Shown here: positions 33,450 through 41,902 of the stretch, in pieces
How the letters are laid out: each line of letters begins with the position of its first letter
Numbering within the stretch: the first letter of the stretch is position 1
Notes under the pieces: generated by a model
Told to the model about the DNA's origin: nothing
Databases searched by the model: none
Seen by the model: the letters and a program-made list of their open reading frames with translations, nothing else
Translations under genes and position numbers: made by a program
Source of the DNA: Nocardioides panacis
GTDB lineage: Bacteria; Actinomycetota; Actinomycetes; Propionibacteriales; Nocardioidaceae
DNA: 64,000 nucleotides
Assembly (NCBI RefSeq): GCF_019039255.1
Contig: NZ_CP077062.1
Coordinates: 4,588,001 to 4,652,000, forward strand
Reading direction: 5' to 3'

Positions 33450-35675
33450 GGAGGTGGGGTCTTGGGTGGGCGCGGTGGCCCGGTGGGTACGGCGCCGGCG
33501 CTTCTGGGCCACCAGCACCTCCTGCAGGTCGCGCAGCGGGTTGCCGCCCTCGTCCACGTGGTGCCGGGTCCACTCGCCGTCCGGGCCGAGCCACCAGGAC
33601 GCCGTGCGGTCGTCGAAGGAGAGGTCGAGCAGCCGGCCGACCTCGTCGATCTGCTCCTGGCCGGGCAGGTCGACCAGGCACTCGACGCGCCGGTCGAGGT
33701 TGCGGTGCATCAGGTCGGCCGACCCGATCCACACCGAGGGCGACCCGCCGTTCTCGAACCAGAAGACCCGGCTGTGCTCCAGGAACCGGCCGAGCACCGA
33801 GCGCACCCGCATGTTCTCCGAGAGGCCCGGGACCCCCGGACGCGCGGAGCAGATGCCGCGGGTGAGCAGGTCGACCGGGACGCCGGCCATCGAGGCACGG
33901 TAGAGCTCGTCGATGATCGACTCGTCGACGATGGAGTTCGCCTTGATCCGGATGCGGGCGGGACGGCCGGCCGCGTGGTGCTCCACCTCGCCGCGGATCC
34001 GGGCCAGCAGCCCGTCGCGCACGGAGTCCGGGGCGACCAGCAGGTGCTCGTAGGACGCGTTGCGCGAGAAGCCGGACAGGTTGTTGAACAGGTGCGCGAC
34101 GTCCTCGCCGATCCCCTCGTGCGAGGTGAGCAGGCCGTAGTCCTCGTACATCCGCGCGGTCTTCGGGTTGTAGTTGCCGGTGCCGATGTGCACGTAGCGG
34201 CGGATGCCCTCGGGCTCGTCGCGGACCACCAGCGCGAGCTTGCAGTGGGTCTTGAGCCCGACCTGCCCGTAGACCACGTGGCAGCCGGCGTGCTCGAGCT
34301 TGCGGGCCCAGCGGATGTTGGCCTGCTCGTCGAAGCGGGCCTTGAGCTCCACCAGCACGAGCACCTGCTTGCCGGCCTCGGCGGCGTCGACGAGCGCCTC
34401 GATGATCGGGGAGTCACCGGAGGTGCGGTAGAGCGTCTGCTTGATCGCCAGCACGTGCGGGTCGTCGGCGGCCTGCTCGATGAACCGTTGCACCGAGGTG
34501 GCGAACGAGTCGTAGGGGTGGTGCAGCAGCACGTCGCTGCGCCGGACGGCCTTGAAGACGTCGACGGGCGAGGCGGACTCCACCTCCGCGAGCTGGCTGT
34601 GCGTGGAGGGCACGAACGCGCGGTACTTCAGCTCGGCCCGGTCGATGTCGGCGATGTCGTGCAGCCCGGTGAGGTCGAGCGGTCCGGGCAGCCGGACCAC
34701 CTCGCCGGGGGTGATGTCGAGCTCGGAGACCAGCAGCTCGAGGATGTGGTCGTCGATGGACTCCTCCACCTCGAGCCGGACCGAGGGCCCGAACCGGCGG
34801 CGCAGCAGCTCCTTCTCGAGGGCCGCGAGCAGGTTCTCGGCGTCGTCCTCCTCCACCTCGAGGTCCTCGTTGCGGGTCACCCGGAACGTGTGCACGCCGA
34901 GCACGTCCATGCCGGGGAACAGCCGCTTCATGTGGTCGGCGATGACGTCCTCGAGCGGCACGAACCGCTGGTCGCCGACCGGCACGAACCGCGAGAAGAT
35001 CGGCGGCACCTTGACCCGGGCGAAGTGCTCCTTGCCGGTCTTCGGGTTGCGCACCAGGACGGCGAGGTTCAGCGAGAGCCCGGAGATGTAGGGGAACGGG
35101 TGCGCCGGGTCGACCGCCAGCGGGGTCAGCACCGGGAACACCCGGTCCTTGAAGAGCTTCTTGCACTGCTTCTGCTCCTCGCGGGTGAGGTCGGCCCAGC
35201 GCAGCAGCTCGATGTCCTCGGCGGCGAGGGCGGGCACGATCTCCTCCCGGAACAGCCGCGCCTGGCGCTCCATCAGCGCCGACGTGGTGCTCCAGATCTG
35301 CTCCAGCACCTCCCGCGGCAGCAGCCCGGACGCGGCGGGTACGGCGACCCCGGCGGCGATCCGGCGCTTGAGGCCGGCCACCCGGACCATGAAGAACTCG
35401 TCGAGGTTCGAGGCGAAGATCGCCAGGAACCGGACCCGCTCCAGCAGCGGCAGCGTGTCGTCCTCGGCGAGCTCGAGGACCCGGGTGTTGAAGTGCAGCC
35501 AGGACACCTCGCGGTCCAGGAACCGTGCGGGCGGGAGGTCCGGTGCGGAGGCGTCGTACGGCGGCTCGATGTCGAAGGGCTCGGAGGGCACCGCGCGCAG
35601 GTCGGTGGGTCCGTCCTGGGCGGGGCCACCGACGTGCGCGGCCAGCGAGCTGCCGGTGGTGGAGTCGGCGGTCAT
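33435..35675 (-). CDS. ppk: Polyphosphate kinase PPK1
   Basis: Enzyme of 746 residues that makes polyphosphate from ATP. It has the start of the N-domain ([30 protein letters not shown]), the VLALKQTLYR-like ATP site ([15 protein letters not shown]), and the autophosphorylated His region [21 protein letters not shown]. An N-terminal extension of about 45 residues is typical of actinobacteria. A PHO-box-like repeat lies 22 bases before the ATG. The last residues (SPDNP) are encoded within palindromic repeat C. Confidence 0.95.
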   Translation of the reverse strand: MTADSTTGSSLAAHVGGPAQDGPTDLRAVPSEPFDIEPPYDASAPDLPPARFLDREVSWLHFNTRVLELAEDDTLPLLERVRFLAIFASNLDEFFMVRVAGLKRRIAAGVAVPAASGLLPREVLEQIWSTTSALMERQARLFREEIVPALAAEDIELLRWADLTREEQKQCKKLFKDRVFPVLTPLAVDPAHPFPYISGLSLNLAVLVRNPKTGKEHFARVKVPPIFSRFVPVGDQRFVPLEDVIADHMKRLFPGMDVLGVHTFRVTRNEDLEVEEDDAENLLAALEKELLRRRFGPSVRLEVEESIDDHILELLVSELDITPGEVVRLPGPLDLTGLHDIADIDRAELKYRAFVPSTHSQLAEVESASPVDVFKAVRRSDVLLHHPYDSFATSVQRFIEQAADDPHVLAIKQTLYRTSGDSPIIEALVDAAEAGKQVLVLVELKARFDEQANIRWARKLEHAGCHVVYGQVGLKTHCKLALVVRDEPEGIRRYVHIGTGNYNPKTARMYEDYGLLTSHEGIGEDVAHLFNNLSGFSRNASYEHLLVAPDSVRDGLLARIRGEVEHHAAGRPARIRIKANSIVDESIIDELYRASMAGVPVDLLTRGICSARPGVPGLSENMRVRSVLGRFLEHSRVFWFENGGSPSVWIGSADLMHRNLDRRVECLVDLPGQEQIDEVGRLLDLSFDDRTASWWLGPDGEWTRHHVDEGGNPLRDLQEVLVAQKRRRRTHRATAPTQDPTSPDNP

Positions 35676-35696
35676 GTCGTCATCGTGTCACCACCA

Positions 35697-35714
35697 GGTG
35701 AACGGGAGGTAGCC
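35697..35714 (-). promoter_or_regulatory. PHO box upstream of ppk
   Basis: On the minus strand GGCTACC (35708-35714) and GTTCACC (35697-35703) form an 11-base-period direct repeat ending 22 bases before the ppk ATG. Streptomyces ppk is under PhoP control, which supports the call. Confidence 0.6.
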
Positions 35715-35763
35715 AAAGTGCGGGCCTCGGGGTGGTTTGCGACGGGGCGGGTAGTTTGCGGGC

Positions 35764-36825
35764 ATGCCCAGCCCCTCGCCCTCCCTCCGCGACCGGATCG
35801 ACGCGGGGGTCCTCGCCGCGGTGCTGCGCCTGCCGTCCCGGCTGCAGCGGGTCCTCGCCGGCCGGCCGGTGCTCCGCGACGGCCAGACCCTGGACACCGA
35901 GACCCAGCTATTGCTCCGGCTGCAGCGGATCACCCGCGACCCGGGGCTGTCGGGCAGCACCATCGCGGACATCCGCCGGGACACGGACCGGCAGACCTGG
36001 CTGGCCGGCGGACGGCAGCCGATCGGGGCGGTCCGGGACCTCGAGGTGCCCGGCGCCGACGGCCCGATCCGGGCCCGGCTCTACACCCCGCGCTCCCGGG
36101 TGGCCGGCTCCGAGCCCGCGCCGCTGCTGTTCTTCGCGCACGGCGGCGGGATGGTGTTCGGCGACCTGGACTCCCACGACGCGACCTGCCGGCTGCTCGC
36201 CGAGCGGGCCGACGCGCTGGTGCTGGCGGTGGACTACCGGCTGGCCCCCGAGCACCCGTTCCCCGCGGCCGTCGAGGACTGCTGGGCGGCGTTCTCGTAC
36301 GTCGCCGGGCACGCCGCGACGTACGGCGCCGACGCCGGGCGGATCGCGGTCGGCGGCGACTCGGCCGGCGGCACGCTCGCTGCGGTCACCGCGATCCGGG
36401 CCGCCGAGGAGGGGGTGCCGCTGGCGTTCCAGCTGCTGGTCTACCCGGCGACGAACCTCGTCGACGACAGCGAGAGCCGGCGGCTGTTCGGCGAGGGCTT
36501 CTTCCTGACCAGCGAGTTCATGGAGCTGGCCCACTCCTCCTACGTGACCGGCGCCCACGAGCTCGCGGACCCGCGGGTGTCGGTGGCGTTCACCGAGCGG
36601 CTCCCGGACGGCCTGGCCCCGGCGCTGGTCGTCACCGCGGGGTTCGACCCGCTGCGCGACGAGGGCGAGGCCTACGCCCGGCAGCTCGCGGATGCCGGGG
36701 TGCGGGTCGAGCTGCGCCGCCACCCGGGGCAGGTGCACGGGTTCTTCAACGTGGTGGGCGTGGGCCGGTCGAGCCGCGCGGCGGTGGCCGAGGCCGCCGC
36801 GAAGCTCAAGGCCGCGCTCCACTAG
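35764..36825 (+). CDS. Alpha/beta hydrolase, hormone-sensitive-lipase family esterase
   Basis: Carboxylesterase of 353 residues of the HSL (family IV) group. The oxyanion-hole motif is FFAHGGGMVFGD, the nucleophile is in GGDSAGGTLA, the acid is likely the Asp in TAGFDPLRDEGEAYA and the catalytic His is in VHGFFNVVG. The first 80 residues form the cap. Substrate is unknown, probably short-chain esters. It ends immediately before the mshD stop (no gap), convergent. Confidence 0.9.
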   Translation: MPSPSPSLRDRIDAGVLAAVLRLPSRLQRVLAGRPVLRDGQTLDTETQLLLRLQRITRDPGLSGSTIADIRRDTDRQTWLAGGRQPIGAVRDLEVPGADGPIRARLYTPRSRVAGSEPAPLLFFAHGGGMVFGDLDSHDATCRLLAERADALVLAVDYRLAPEHPFPAAVEDCWAAFSYVAGHAATYGADAGRIAVGGDSAGGTLAAVTAIRAAEEGVPLAFQLLVYPATNLVDDSESRRLFGEGFFLTSEFMELAHSSYVTGAHELADPRVSVAFTERLPDGLAPALVVTAGFDPLRDEGEAYARQLADAGVRVELRRHPGQVHGFFNVVGVGRSSRAAVAEAAAKLKAALH

Positions 36826-37746
36826 TCAGTCGCGGGCGTACATCACGTGGGTGTCCGCGGCGGCGTGCGTGAAGCCGAGCCGCTCGTAGACCGCGACGGC
36901 CGGGGCGTTGTCCGCCTCGACGTACAGGATCACCTCGCCGGGGCCGCGGCCCGCCAGGTGGTGCAGGCCGGCCAGCGTCAGGTGCTTGCCGAGGCCGCCG
37001 CCCTGCGCGTCCGGCGCGATCCCGACGACGTACACCTCGCCGAACGGCGGCGCGCCCTCCGCGTGCACCTTGGTCCAGTGGAAGCCGAGCAGGTCGTCGC
37101 CGCGCCAGGCGAGGAGGAAGCCGGCCGGGTCGAACCACGGCTCGGCGATCCGGTCGTCGAGGTCCGCGCGGGTCATCCGGCCCTGCTCGGGGTGGTGGGC
37201 GAACGCGGCGGCGTTCACCGCGAGGAACGCCTCCTCGTCGGCCCCCACCCGGAACGCCCGTACGTCGATCCCGTCGGCCGGCGCGCCGAGGTCGGGGAGC
37301 CCGGACAGCGGCCGGCGCATCACCCACAGGTCGCGCACCCGGGCCAGCCCGAACCGCGGGGCGAGTGCGGCGGCCGCGGGGTGGTTGCCGTGCGACCAGG
37401 CGGTCAGCCGGCCGGTGCCCGGGACGGCCGCCGCCGCGAGCGCCGCACCGAGACCCGTGCCGCGCGCCGTCGGCGCGACCACCAGGTCGAGCGCCTCGTC
37501 GTGCAGCCAGGCGAGCCCCAGCGCGGGAGCGTCGCCGGGGCCGTCGGCGGGAGCCGCCAGCCAGAGCGCCGATCCCTCGAGGCCGCGGTGCCGCAGCGCG
37601 AGCAGGGCCGCCTCGTCGAGGGGCGCGGACCCGTCCGCGGCGGTGGCCGCGTCGACGAGGCGACGGACCTCCGCGGCCGGACCTGCGGGATTGTCCCACC
37701 GGAAGTCGGATCGCGCGACGCGCAGAACGGTGCTGGCGGGAGTCAT
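36826..37746 (-). CDS. mshD: Mycothiol synthase MshD
   Basis: Final enzyme of mycothiol synthesis: it transfers an acetyl group from acetyl-CoA to Cys-GlcN-Ins. At 306 residues it has two GNAT domains; the C-terminal one is the better conserved, with VYVVGIAPDAQGGGLGKHLTLAGLHHLAGRG and the YVEADNAPAVAVYERLGF end. Its neighbours (glnR, pst/ppk genes) match the mshD locus of mycobacteria and Streptomyces. The divergent small membrane-protein gene starts 39 bases away. Confidence 0.93.
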   Translation of the reverse strand: MTPASTVLRVARSDFRWDNPAGPAAEVRRLVDAATAADGSAPLDEAALLALRHRGLEGSALWLAAPADGPGDAPALGLAWLHDEALDLVVAPTARGTGLGAALAAAAVPGTGRLTAWSHGNHPAAAALAPRFGLARVRDLWVMRRPLSGLPDLGAPADGIDVRAFRVGADEEAFLAVNAAAFAHHPEQGRMTRADLDDRIAEPWFDPAGFLLAWRGDDLLGFHWTKVHAEGAPPFGEVYVVGIAPDAQGGGLGKHLTLAGLHHLAGRGPGEVILYVEADNAPAVAVYERLGFTHAAADTHVMYARD

Positions 37747-37785
37747 GCCGCAACTTTATGCTCGACGCGACGAGAGGGGCCTGTG

Positions 37786-38043
37786 ATGCAGGTGTTGCTC
37801 ATTTTGGTGGCGGCAGTGCTCGCACCGCTGCTCGGTCTCGCGCTGCTGCTGTGGCTCGCGCACCTCGAGGACACGCTGCCCCAGGACGTGCAGCGCGCCC
37901 GGCACCGGCCGGAGCCCGCCCCGATCCTCGCGATCCTGGTGCGCGGGGCACCGGTGCGGCCGCCGGTGAGCGTCCCGGTCCAGCGCACCGCCCCGGAGTC
38001 CGAGCGGTTGCCCGACGTGGTGCCCGGCACCGCGGTGGCCTGA
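37786..38043 (+). CDS. Small single-span membrane protein, 85 aa
   Basis: Begins with one hydrophobic helix (QVLLILVAAVLAPLLGLALLLWLAHLE) followed by a Pro/Arg/Val-rich cytoplasmic or external tail. No family recognised. ATG start with GAGAGGGG six bases upstream. It lies between divergent mshD and convergent glnR, ending three bases before the glnR stop. Real-gene status rests on the ribosome site and membrane segment. Confidence 0.6.
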   Translation: MQVLLILVAAVLAPLLGLALLLWLAHLEDTLPQDVQRARHRPEPAPILAILVRGAPVRPPVSVPVQRTAPESERLPDVVPGTAVA

Positions 38044-38046
38044 GGG

Positions 38047-38757
38047 TCAGGCGTTCTCGCGCTCCTGCGCGGGCTCCTTGGGCGGCAGCACGAACCGGTA
38101 GCCGACGTTGCGCACGGTGCCGATCAGGGTCTCGTTCTCGGGGCCGAGCTTCGCGCGCAGCCGGCGCACGTGCACGTCCACGGTGCGGGTGCCGCCGAAG
38201 TAGTCGTAGCCCCACACCTCCTGGAGCAGCTGCTCGCGGGTGAACACCCGGCCGGGGTGCTGGACGAGGTACTTCAGCAGCTCGAACTCCTTGAAGGTGA
38301 GGTCGAGCGGTCGGCCGCCCAGCTTCGCGGTGTACGTCGAGTCGTCGACGGTCACCTCGCCGGAGCGGATCACGTGCGACTCCGGGTCGTCGGCGTCGCG
38401 CTGCGCGGCGAGCCGTCCGACGGCGAGGCGCAGCCTGGCCTCGAGCTCGGCCGGGCCGCAGGTGGAGAGCAGCACGTCGTCCATGCCCCAGTCCGCCGCG
38501 ACGACCGACAGGCCGCCCTCGGTGACGATCATCAGCACCGGGGCGTCGGAGCCCGTGGTCCGGATGAGCCGGCACAGGTCCCGCGCGTGGGCGAGCTCCT
38601 TGCGGCCGTCGACCAGGACCACGTCCACGTCGGGCGCGTCGAGCAGCGCGCTCCCCTCGGCAGGCAGGATCTTCACCTGGTGGGTGAGCAGGGCGAGCGA
38701 GGGAAGCACGTCAGCCGAAGGCTGGGTCGTGCTGGTCAGCAGCAGCAGGGTGCTCAT
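38047..38757 (-). CDS. glnR: GlnR-type OmpR-family response regulator
   Basis: DNA-binding regulator of 236 residues with an N-terminal receiver-like domain and a C-terminal winged helix ([21 protein letters not shown] and [13 protein letters not shown]). The order next to mshD matches glnR (Rv0818 in M. tuberculosis), the orphan nitrogen regulator that controls glnA and ammonium uptake. The receiver keeps one Asp in VVLVDGR but lacks the usual paired acidic residues, as in GlnR, which works without phosphorylation. No kinase gene adjoins it. Confidence 0.88.
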   Translation of the reverse strand: MSTLLLLTSTTQPSADVLPSLALLTHQVKILPAEGSALLDAPDVDVVLVDGRKELAHARDLCRLIRTTGSDAPVLMIVTEGGLSVVAADWGMDDVLLSTCGPAELEARLRLAVGRLAAQRDADDPESHVIRSGEVTVDDSTYTAKLGGRPLDLTFKEFELLKYLVQHPGRVFTREQLLQEVWGYDYFGGTRTVDVHVRRLRAKLGPENETLIGTVRNVGYRFVLPPKEPAQERENA

Positions 38758-38855
38758 GGCACCTCCCGGTCAAGGGGTCTCGCCGACTCGCCGTTGAGCC
38801 GCTGAAGCGCCGGACGGGCCCGAGCCGTCTTGCGCGATACGAGAGGATACCGAAC

Positions 38856-39158
38856 ATGAGCGACCGATCGGACCGCAGCGTCTCACCGGAGAGCAACGTC
38901 ACCGTCCGCTACTGGGCTGCCGCGCGGGCCGCGGCGGGCGTCGAGTCCGACGAGGTGGCCGTGTCCGCGGGTACGACGCTGGCCGACGTGCTGGCCGCCG
39001 TACGCACGCTGCACGCCGACCGCGACCGGCTCGCCGACGTGCTGTCGGTCTGCTCGGTGCTCGTCGGCGACCGTCCGGTGGGGTCCCGCGAACCCGGCGA
39101 CGTGAGCGTCGTGGCGGGGGACACCGTGGAGCTGCTGCCGCCGTTCGCCGGCGGCTGA
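38856..39158 (+). CDS. MoaD/ThiS-family sulfur-carrier protein
   Basis: Ubiquitin-like sulfur carrier of 100 residues. The beta-grasp fold is clear (VTVRYWAAARAAAGV, VELLPPFAGG) and the chain ends in Gly-Gly, needed for thiocarboxylation. Context with thioredoxin and rhodanese genes suggests sulfur transfer for molybdopterin or another thio-product; which one cannot be told. Divergent from glnR with 98 bases between; GAGAGG precedes the ATG by nine bases. Confidence 0.85.
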   Translation: MSDRSDRSVSPESNVTVRYWAAARAAAGVESDEVAVSAGTTLADVLAAVRTLHADRDRLADVLSVCSVLVGDRPVGSREPGDVSVVAGDTVELLPPFAGG

Positions 39159-39211
39159 CCGGGGCTGTCCAAAGGCAGCGATCTTTACCGTGAAATCCCG
39201 CTTTCGCTTGA

Positions 39212-39217
39212 TATACA
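39212..39217 (+). promoter_or_regulatory. Candidate promoter in the leader of the thioredoxin gene
   Basis: TATACA here, with GTGAAA about 16 bases upstream, is the best promoter-like pair in the 216-base gap between the moaD-like and thioredoxin genes. The local sequence is AT-rich compared with the surroundings. Confidence 0.35.
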
Positions 39218-39263
39218 AGGGTTATCGACCTGCGCGCCTCCGGGCAGCGCGGTCCCGCAGCCG

Positions 39264-39305
39264 CCTCGGAGCGGTCCGCCACCTCCCAGGTGGATCGCTC
39301 CGGGG
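39264..39305 (+). other. Nested stem-loop in the thioredoxin gene leader
   Basis: A 10 bp outer stem (CCTCGGAGCG with CGCTCCGGGG, one G-T) encloses a second stem CCACCT/AGGTGG with loop CCC. It lies about 70 bases before the ATG. It may be an attenuator, a processed end of the moaD-like mRNA, or a structured leader; I cannot assign a riboswitch class. Confidence 0.5.
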
Positions 39306-39374
39306 CCCTGTTGTCCCGGTCACGTCCCGGACGACGGCGGAATCAACCCGGCCTCCGCCCGGTTGGGAGACGAC

Positions 39375-39818
39375 ATGAGCCAAGGTGCGTGGGTCCTCGT
39401 CGTCGCGCTGGTCCTGGCCACCGGGTTCGGTCTCTGGCGGGCGGCGCGCGACGGGCGCTTCCGCGGCACCCACCGGCTGCCCGCGGTCCCCGCGGCTGCG
39501 GCCGCGGACGTCGAGCCGGGGGTCCTCGACGGCCTCGGCCACTCGCTGGGGGAGCGGGCCACGCTGCTCCAGTTCTCGTCCGCCTTCTGCGCGCCCTGCC
39601 GCGCGACCCGCCGGATCCTCGGCGAGGTCGCCACCCTGGTGCCCGGCGTCGCGCACGTCGAGATCGACGCGGAGCAGCACCTCGAGCTGGTGCGCCGGCT
39701 GGGCATCGTCCGGACGCCGACCACCCTGGTGCTCGACGCGCAGGGCGTCGAGGTCTCCCGGGCCAGCGGTGCGCCATCCAAGGACGCCGTGCTCGCCACC
39801 CTCGCCGGCGCCGTCTGA
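39375..39818 (+). CDS. thiX: Membrane-anchored thioredoxin-like protein (ThiX type)
   Basis: Protein of 147 residues. An N-terminal hydrophobic helix (WVLVVALVLATGFGLW) anchors a thioredoxin domain with active site FCAPC near residue 75 and the cis-Pro loop RTPTTLVLD. The active site CAPC differs from CGPC of cytosolic thioredoxins. Order thiX, DUF4395, rhodanese, DUF1416 matches the mycobacterial Rv0816c-Rv0814c block. ATG start with GGGAG five bases upstream. Confidence 0.88.
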   Translation: MSQGAWVLVVALVLATGFGLWRAARDGRFRGTHRLPAVPAAAAADVEPGVLDGLGHSLGERATLLQFSSAFCAPCRATRRILGEVATLVPGVAHVEIDAEQHLELVRRLGIVRTPTTLVLDAQGVEVSRASGAPSKDAVLATLAGAV

Positions 39819-39886
39819 GCGTCCACATGGCGGACGGTGTGACCACATCGCGAGACGGCTGTTTCCGGACCGGTCGGCGCTCTGCG

Positions 39887-39892
39887 TACTGT
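39887..39892 (+). promoter_or_regulatory. Leaderless promoter -10 of the cysteine leader peptide
   Basis: TACTGT ends six bases before the ATG at 39899, so transcription should start at that ATG. No ribosome site is present between. A clear -35 is not seen, which is common for such promoters in actinobacteria. Confidence 0.6.
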
Positions 39893-39898
39893 GGCGTC

Positions 39899-39976
39899 AT
39901 GTCCTCGACCATGCTCACCAAGCGCCGCGCAGTGGACCACTGCCGCGTGCGCTCGGCGCTGTGTCGAATGTCCTGA
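39899..39976 (+). CDS. Cysteine-containing leader peptide (attenuator uORF)
   Basis: Short reading frame of 25 residues, MSSTMLTKRRAVDHCRVRSA followed by LCRMS, with two Cys codons (TGC and TGT) near its end. It resembles the actinobacterial 'putative leader peptide' family with an HVDLCR...SAxC pattern that precedes sulfur genes. In mycobacteria, leaderless cysteine-rich uORFs attenuate the downstream cysA2-type operon according to cysteinyl-tRNA supply. It lies 135 bases before the DUF4395-rhodanese operon. An inner ATG at 39911 is a second possible start. Confidence 0.7.
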   Translation: MSSTMLTKRRAVDHCRVRSALCRMS

Positions 39977-39996
39977 CGGACGTCGCCCACCTCTCT

Positions 39997-40024
39997 TTTG
40001 TCGACTGATCTACTCGACTAAGAT
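39997..40024 (+). promoter_or_regulatory. Candidate internal promoter of DUF4395-rhodanese operon
   Basis: TTTGTC at 39997-40002 and TAAGAT at 40019-40024 are 16 bases apart. It lies after the leader peptide, so if used it would bypass attenuation. Direct CGACT repeats lie in the spacer. Confidence 0.4.
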
Positions 40025-40111
40025 TCGAGGTCGTGCCGGTTCTCCCGGCCGCACCGACGTGTCCGTGCCTCTGCCCCGCAGTCCAGGCCGATCCCCTCGC
40101 AGGAGACCCAC

Positions 40112-40591
40112 GTGTCCACCACCACCCGCACCGCCGAGACCTCGGTCGGCACGCGCACCCGGATCGACCCGCGCGGCCCGCGGTTCGCGGCGACGCTGAC
40201 CACGGTGCTCCTCGCCGTCGCGCTGGTGCTCGCCCCGTCGGCCGCCACGATCACGCTGCTCGCCGTCCAGACCGTGGTGTTCGCGATCGGCGCGTTCCTC
40301 GGCATCCAGCACACGCCCTACGCCTGGCTGTTCAAGACGCTCGTGCGTCCCCGCCTCGGCCGACCCGCCGAGCTGGAGGACGCCGCGCCGCCGCGGTTCG
40401 CCCAGGCCGTCGGCCTCGGCTTCGCGGTCGTCGCGCTGGCCGGGTACGTCGCCGGCGTCGACCTGCTCGGCGCGGTGGCGACCGGCTTCGCCCTCGCGGC
40501 GGCCTTCCTCAACGCGGCCTTCGGTTTCTGTCTCGGTTGCGAGGTGTACCTCCTCCTCCAGCGCGCCCGCCCCGCCCGCACGACCCCCTGA
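40112..40591 (+). CDS. DUF4395 membrane protein
   Basis: Protein of 159 residues with two pairs of hydrophobic helices and conserved cysteines in FGFCLGCEVYLLL, the DUF4395 signature. It is regularly found beside rhodanese and thioredoxin genes (Rv0817c in M. tuberculosis), suggesting a membrane role in sulfur relay or thiosulfate handling; function is not proven. GTG start with AGGAG six bases upstream. First gene after the leader peptide. Confidence 0.87.
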   Translation: MSTTTRTAETSVGTRTRIDPRGPRFAATLTTVLLAVALVLAPSAATITLLAVQTVVFAIGAFLGIQHTPYAWLFKTLVRPRLGRPAELEDAAPPRFAQAVGLGFAVVALAGYVAGVDLLGAVATGFALAAAFLNAAFGFCLGCEVYLLLQRARPARTTP

Positions 40592-40648
40592 CCTCACAGC
40601 ACTCATCAAGACAACCGCCCGGACCGACCGGGCAACGAAAGGAACGCC

Positions 40649-41509
40649 ATGAGCCGCGACACCGCACTCGTGAACGCCGACTGGGTCGAGCAGCATCTCG
40701 ACGACCCGAGCATCGTCCTGGTCGAGGTCGACGAGGACACCACGGCCTACGACAAGGGCCACATCCGCAACGCCATCAAGCTCGACTGGACCACGGACCT
40801 CCAGGACCAGGTCCGCCGCGACTTCGTCGACAAGGCGCAGTTCGAGGAGCTCCTGTCGAACAAGGGCGTCGCGAACGACCAGACAGTGGTGCTGTACGGC
40901 GGCAACAACAACTGGTTCGCCGCCTACGCCTACTGGTACTTCAAGCTGTACGGCCACCAGGACGTCAAGCTCCTCGACGGCGGCCGCAAGAAGTGGGAGC
41001 TCGACTCCCGCGAGCTGACCGACGACACCGTCACCCGCGAGAAGACCAGCTACACGGCAGGCGAGCAGGACCTCTCGATCCGCGCGTTCCGCGACGAGAC
41101 CGTCGAGGCCATCGGTGTGAAGAACCTGGTCGACGTACGCAGCCCCGACGAGTACGCCGGCCGGCTGCTCGCCCCGGCCCACCTGCCCCAGGAGCAGGCG
41201 CAGCGCGCCGGCCACGTGCCGACCTCGATCAACGTCCCGTGGAGCAAGAACGCCAACGACGACGGGACCTTCAAGTCCGACGAGGAGCTCACGGCGCTCT
41301 ACGCGGACGCCGGGATCGACGACGGCAAGGACATCATCGCCCTGTGCCGCATCGGCGAGCGCTCGTCGCTGACCTGGTTCGTGCTCAAGGAGCTCCTCGG
41401 GCACGAGAACGTCAAGAACTACGACGGTTCGTGGACCGAGTACGGCTCCCTCGTCGGCGTCCCGATCGCGCTCGGCGACGAGCCGGGCTCCGCCGAGGGT
41501 GGGCGCTGA
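40649..41509 (+). CDS. cysA2: Thiosulfate sulfurtransferase (tandem rhodanese), CysA2/SseA type
   Basis: Protein of 286 residues with two rhodanese domains. The C-terminal active-site loop is LCRIGERSS with the catalytic Cys. It matches the mycobacterial CysA2 thiosulfate:cyanide sulfurtransferase group, thought to take part in sulfur mobilisation. A GAAAGG ribosome site precedes the ATG. Its stop overlaps the DUF1416 start (TGATG). Confidence 0.93.
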   Translation: MSRDTALVNADWVEQHLDDPSIVLVEVDEDTTAYDKGHIRNAIKLDWTTDLQDQVRRDFVDKAQFEELLSNKGVANDQTVVLYGGNNNWFAAYAYWYFKLYGHQDVKLLDGGRKKWELDSRELTDDTVTREKTSYTAGEQDLSIRAFRDETVEAIGVKNLVDVRSPDEYAGRLLAPAHLPQEQAQRAGHVPTSINVPWSKNANDDGTFKSDEELTALYADAGIDDGKDIIALCRIGERSSLTWFVLKELLGHENVKNYDGSWTEYGSLVGVPIALGDEPGSAEGGR

Positions 41510-41805
41510 TGTGCGGCGCGACCACCGGCGGCGTCTCGCTGGACGGCGTCAACGTCGCCAAGGAGTCGGTGATCCAGGGCGTCGTCACGCGTGACGACCA
41601 GCCGGTCGGCAACGCCTACGTGCGGCTGCTCGACAAGACCGGCGAGTTCACCGCCGAGGTGCCGACGTCCGCGACCGGTCACTTCCGGTTCTTCGCCGCT
41701 CCGGGCGAGTGGACGCTGCGCACCCTGGCCCCGAAGGCCGACGTGGTCGACAACAAGGTGGTCGCCCAGCAGGGCGTCGTCGCCGAGGTCGCCGTAGCGA
41801 TCTGA
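41509..41805 (+). CDS. sseC: DUF1416 protein (SseC type)
   Basis: Protein of 98 residues, the partner of the rhodanese in actinobacteria (SseC2, Rv0814c). Begins MCGATTGGVSLDGVN and has a carboxypeptidase-regulatory-like beta fold (VIQGVVTRDDQPVGNAYVRLLD). Its N-terminal Cys2 is conserved in the family; the role is unknown but strictly linked to the sulfurtransferase. Overlaps the upstream gene by one base. Confidence 0.92.
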   Translation: MCGATTGGVSLDGVNVAKESVIQGVVTRDDQPVGNAYVRLLDKTGEFTAEVPTSATGHFRFFAAPGEWTLRTLAPKADVVDNKVVAQQGVVAEVAVAI

Positions 41806-41817
41806 CGCACCCACCGG

Positions 41818-41843
41818 GTGGTCGAGCCTGTCGAGACCGCTCC
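41818..41843. repeat. Interspersed repeat, first copy
   Basis: TGGTCGAGCCTGTCGAGACC with matching flanks recurs at 62298-62323 (25 of 26 bases equal). It lies just after the DUF1416 stop; the other copy also lies between convergent genes. Confidence 0.7.
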
Positions 41844-41852
41844 GGAACCCCA

Positions 41853-41883
41853 GGACCCCCGGGCTGCCACAGCCCGGGGGTCC
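41853..41883. terminator. Bidirectional terminator
   Basis: Perfect 13 bp stem (GGACCCCCGGGCT with AGCCCGGGGGTCC) and loop GCCAC between the convergent DUF1416 and epimerase genes, followed by TTCCGTTCC. Confidence 0.85.
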
Positions 41884-41902
41884 TTCCGTTCCACGGCGAG
41901 GG

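Noticed and set aside
39159-39374. Known sulfur riboswitch (SAM class) before the thioredoxin gene
   Set aside because: A hairpin is present, but I cannot find the conserved core or pseudoknot of any SAM riboswitch class.
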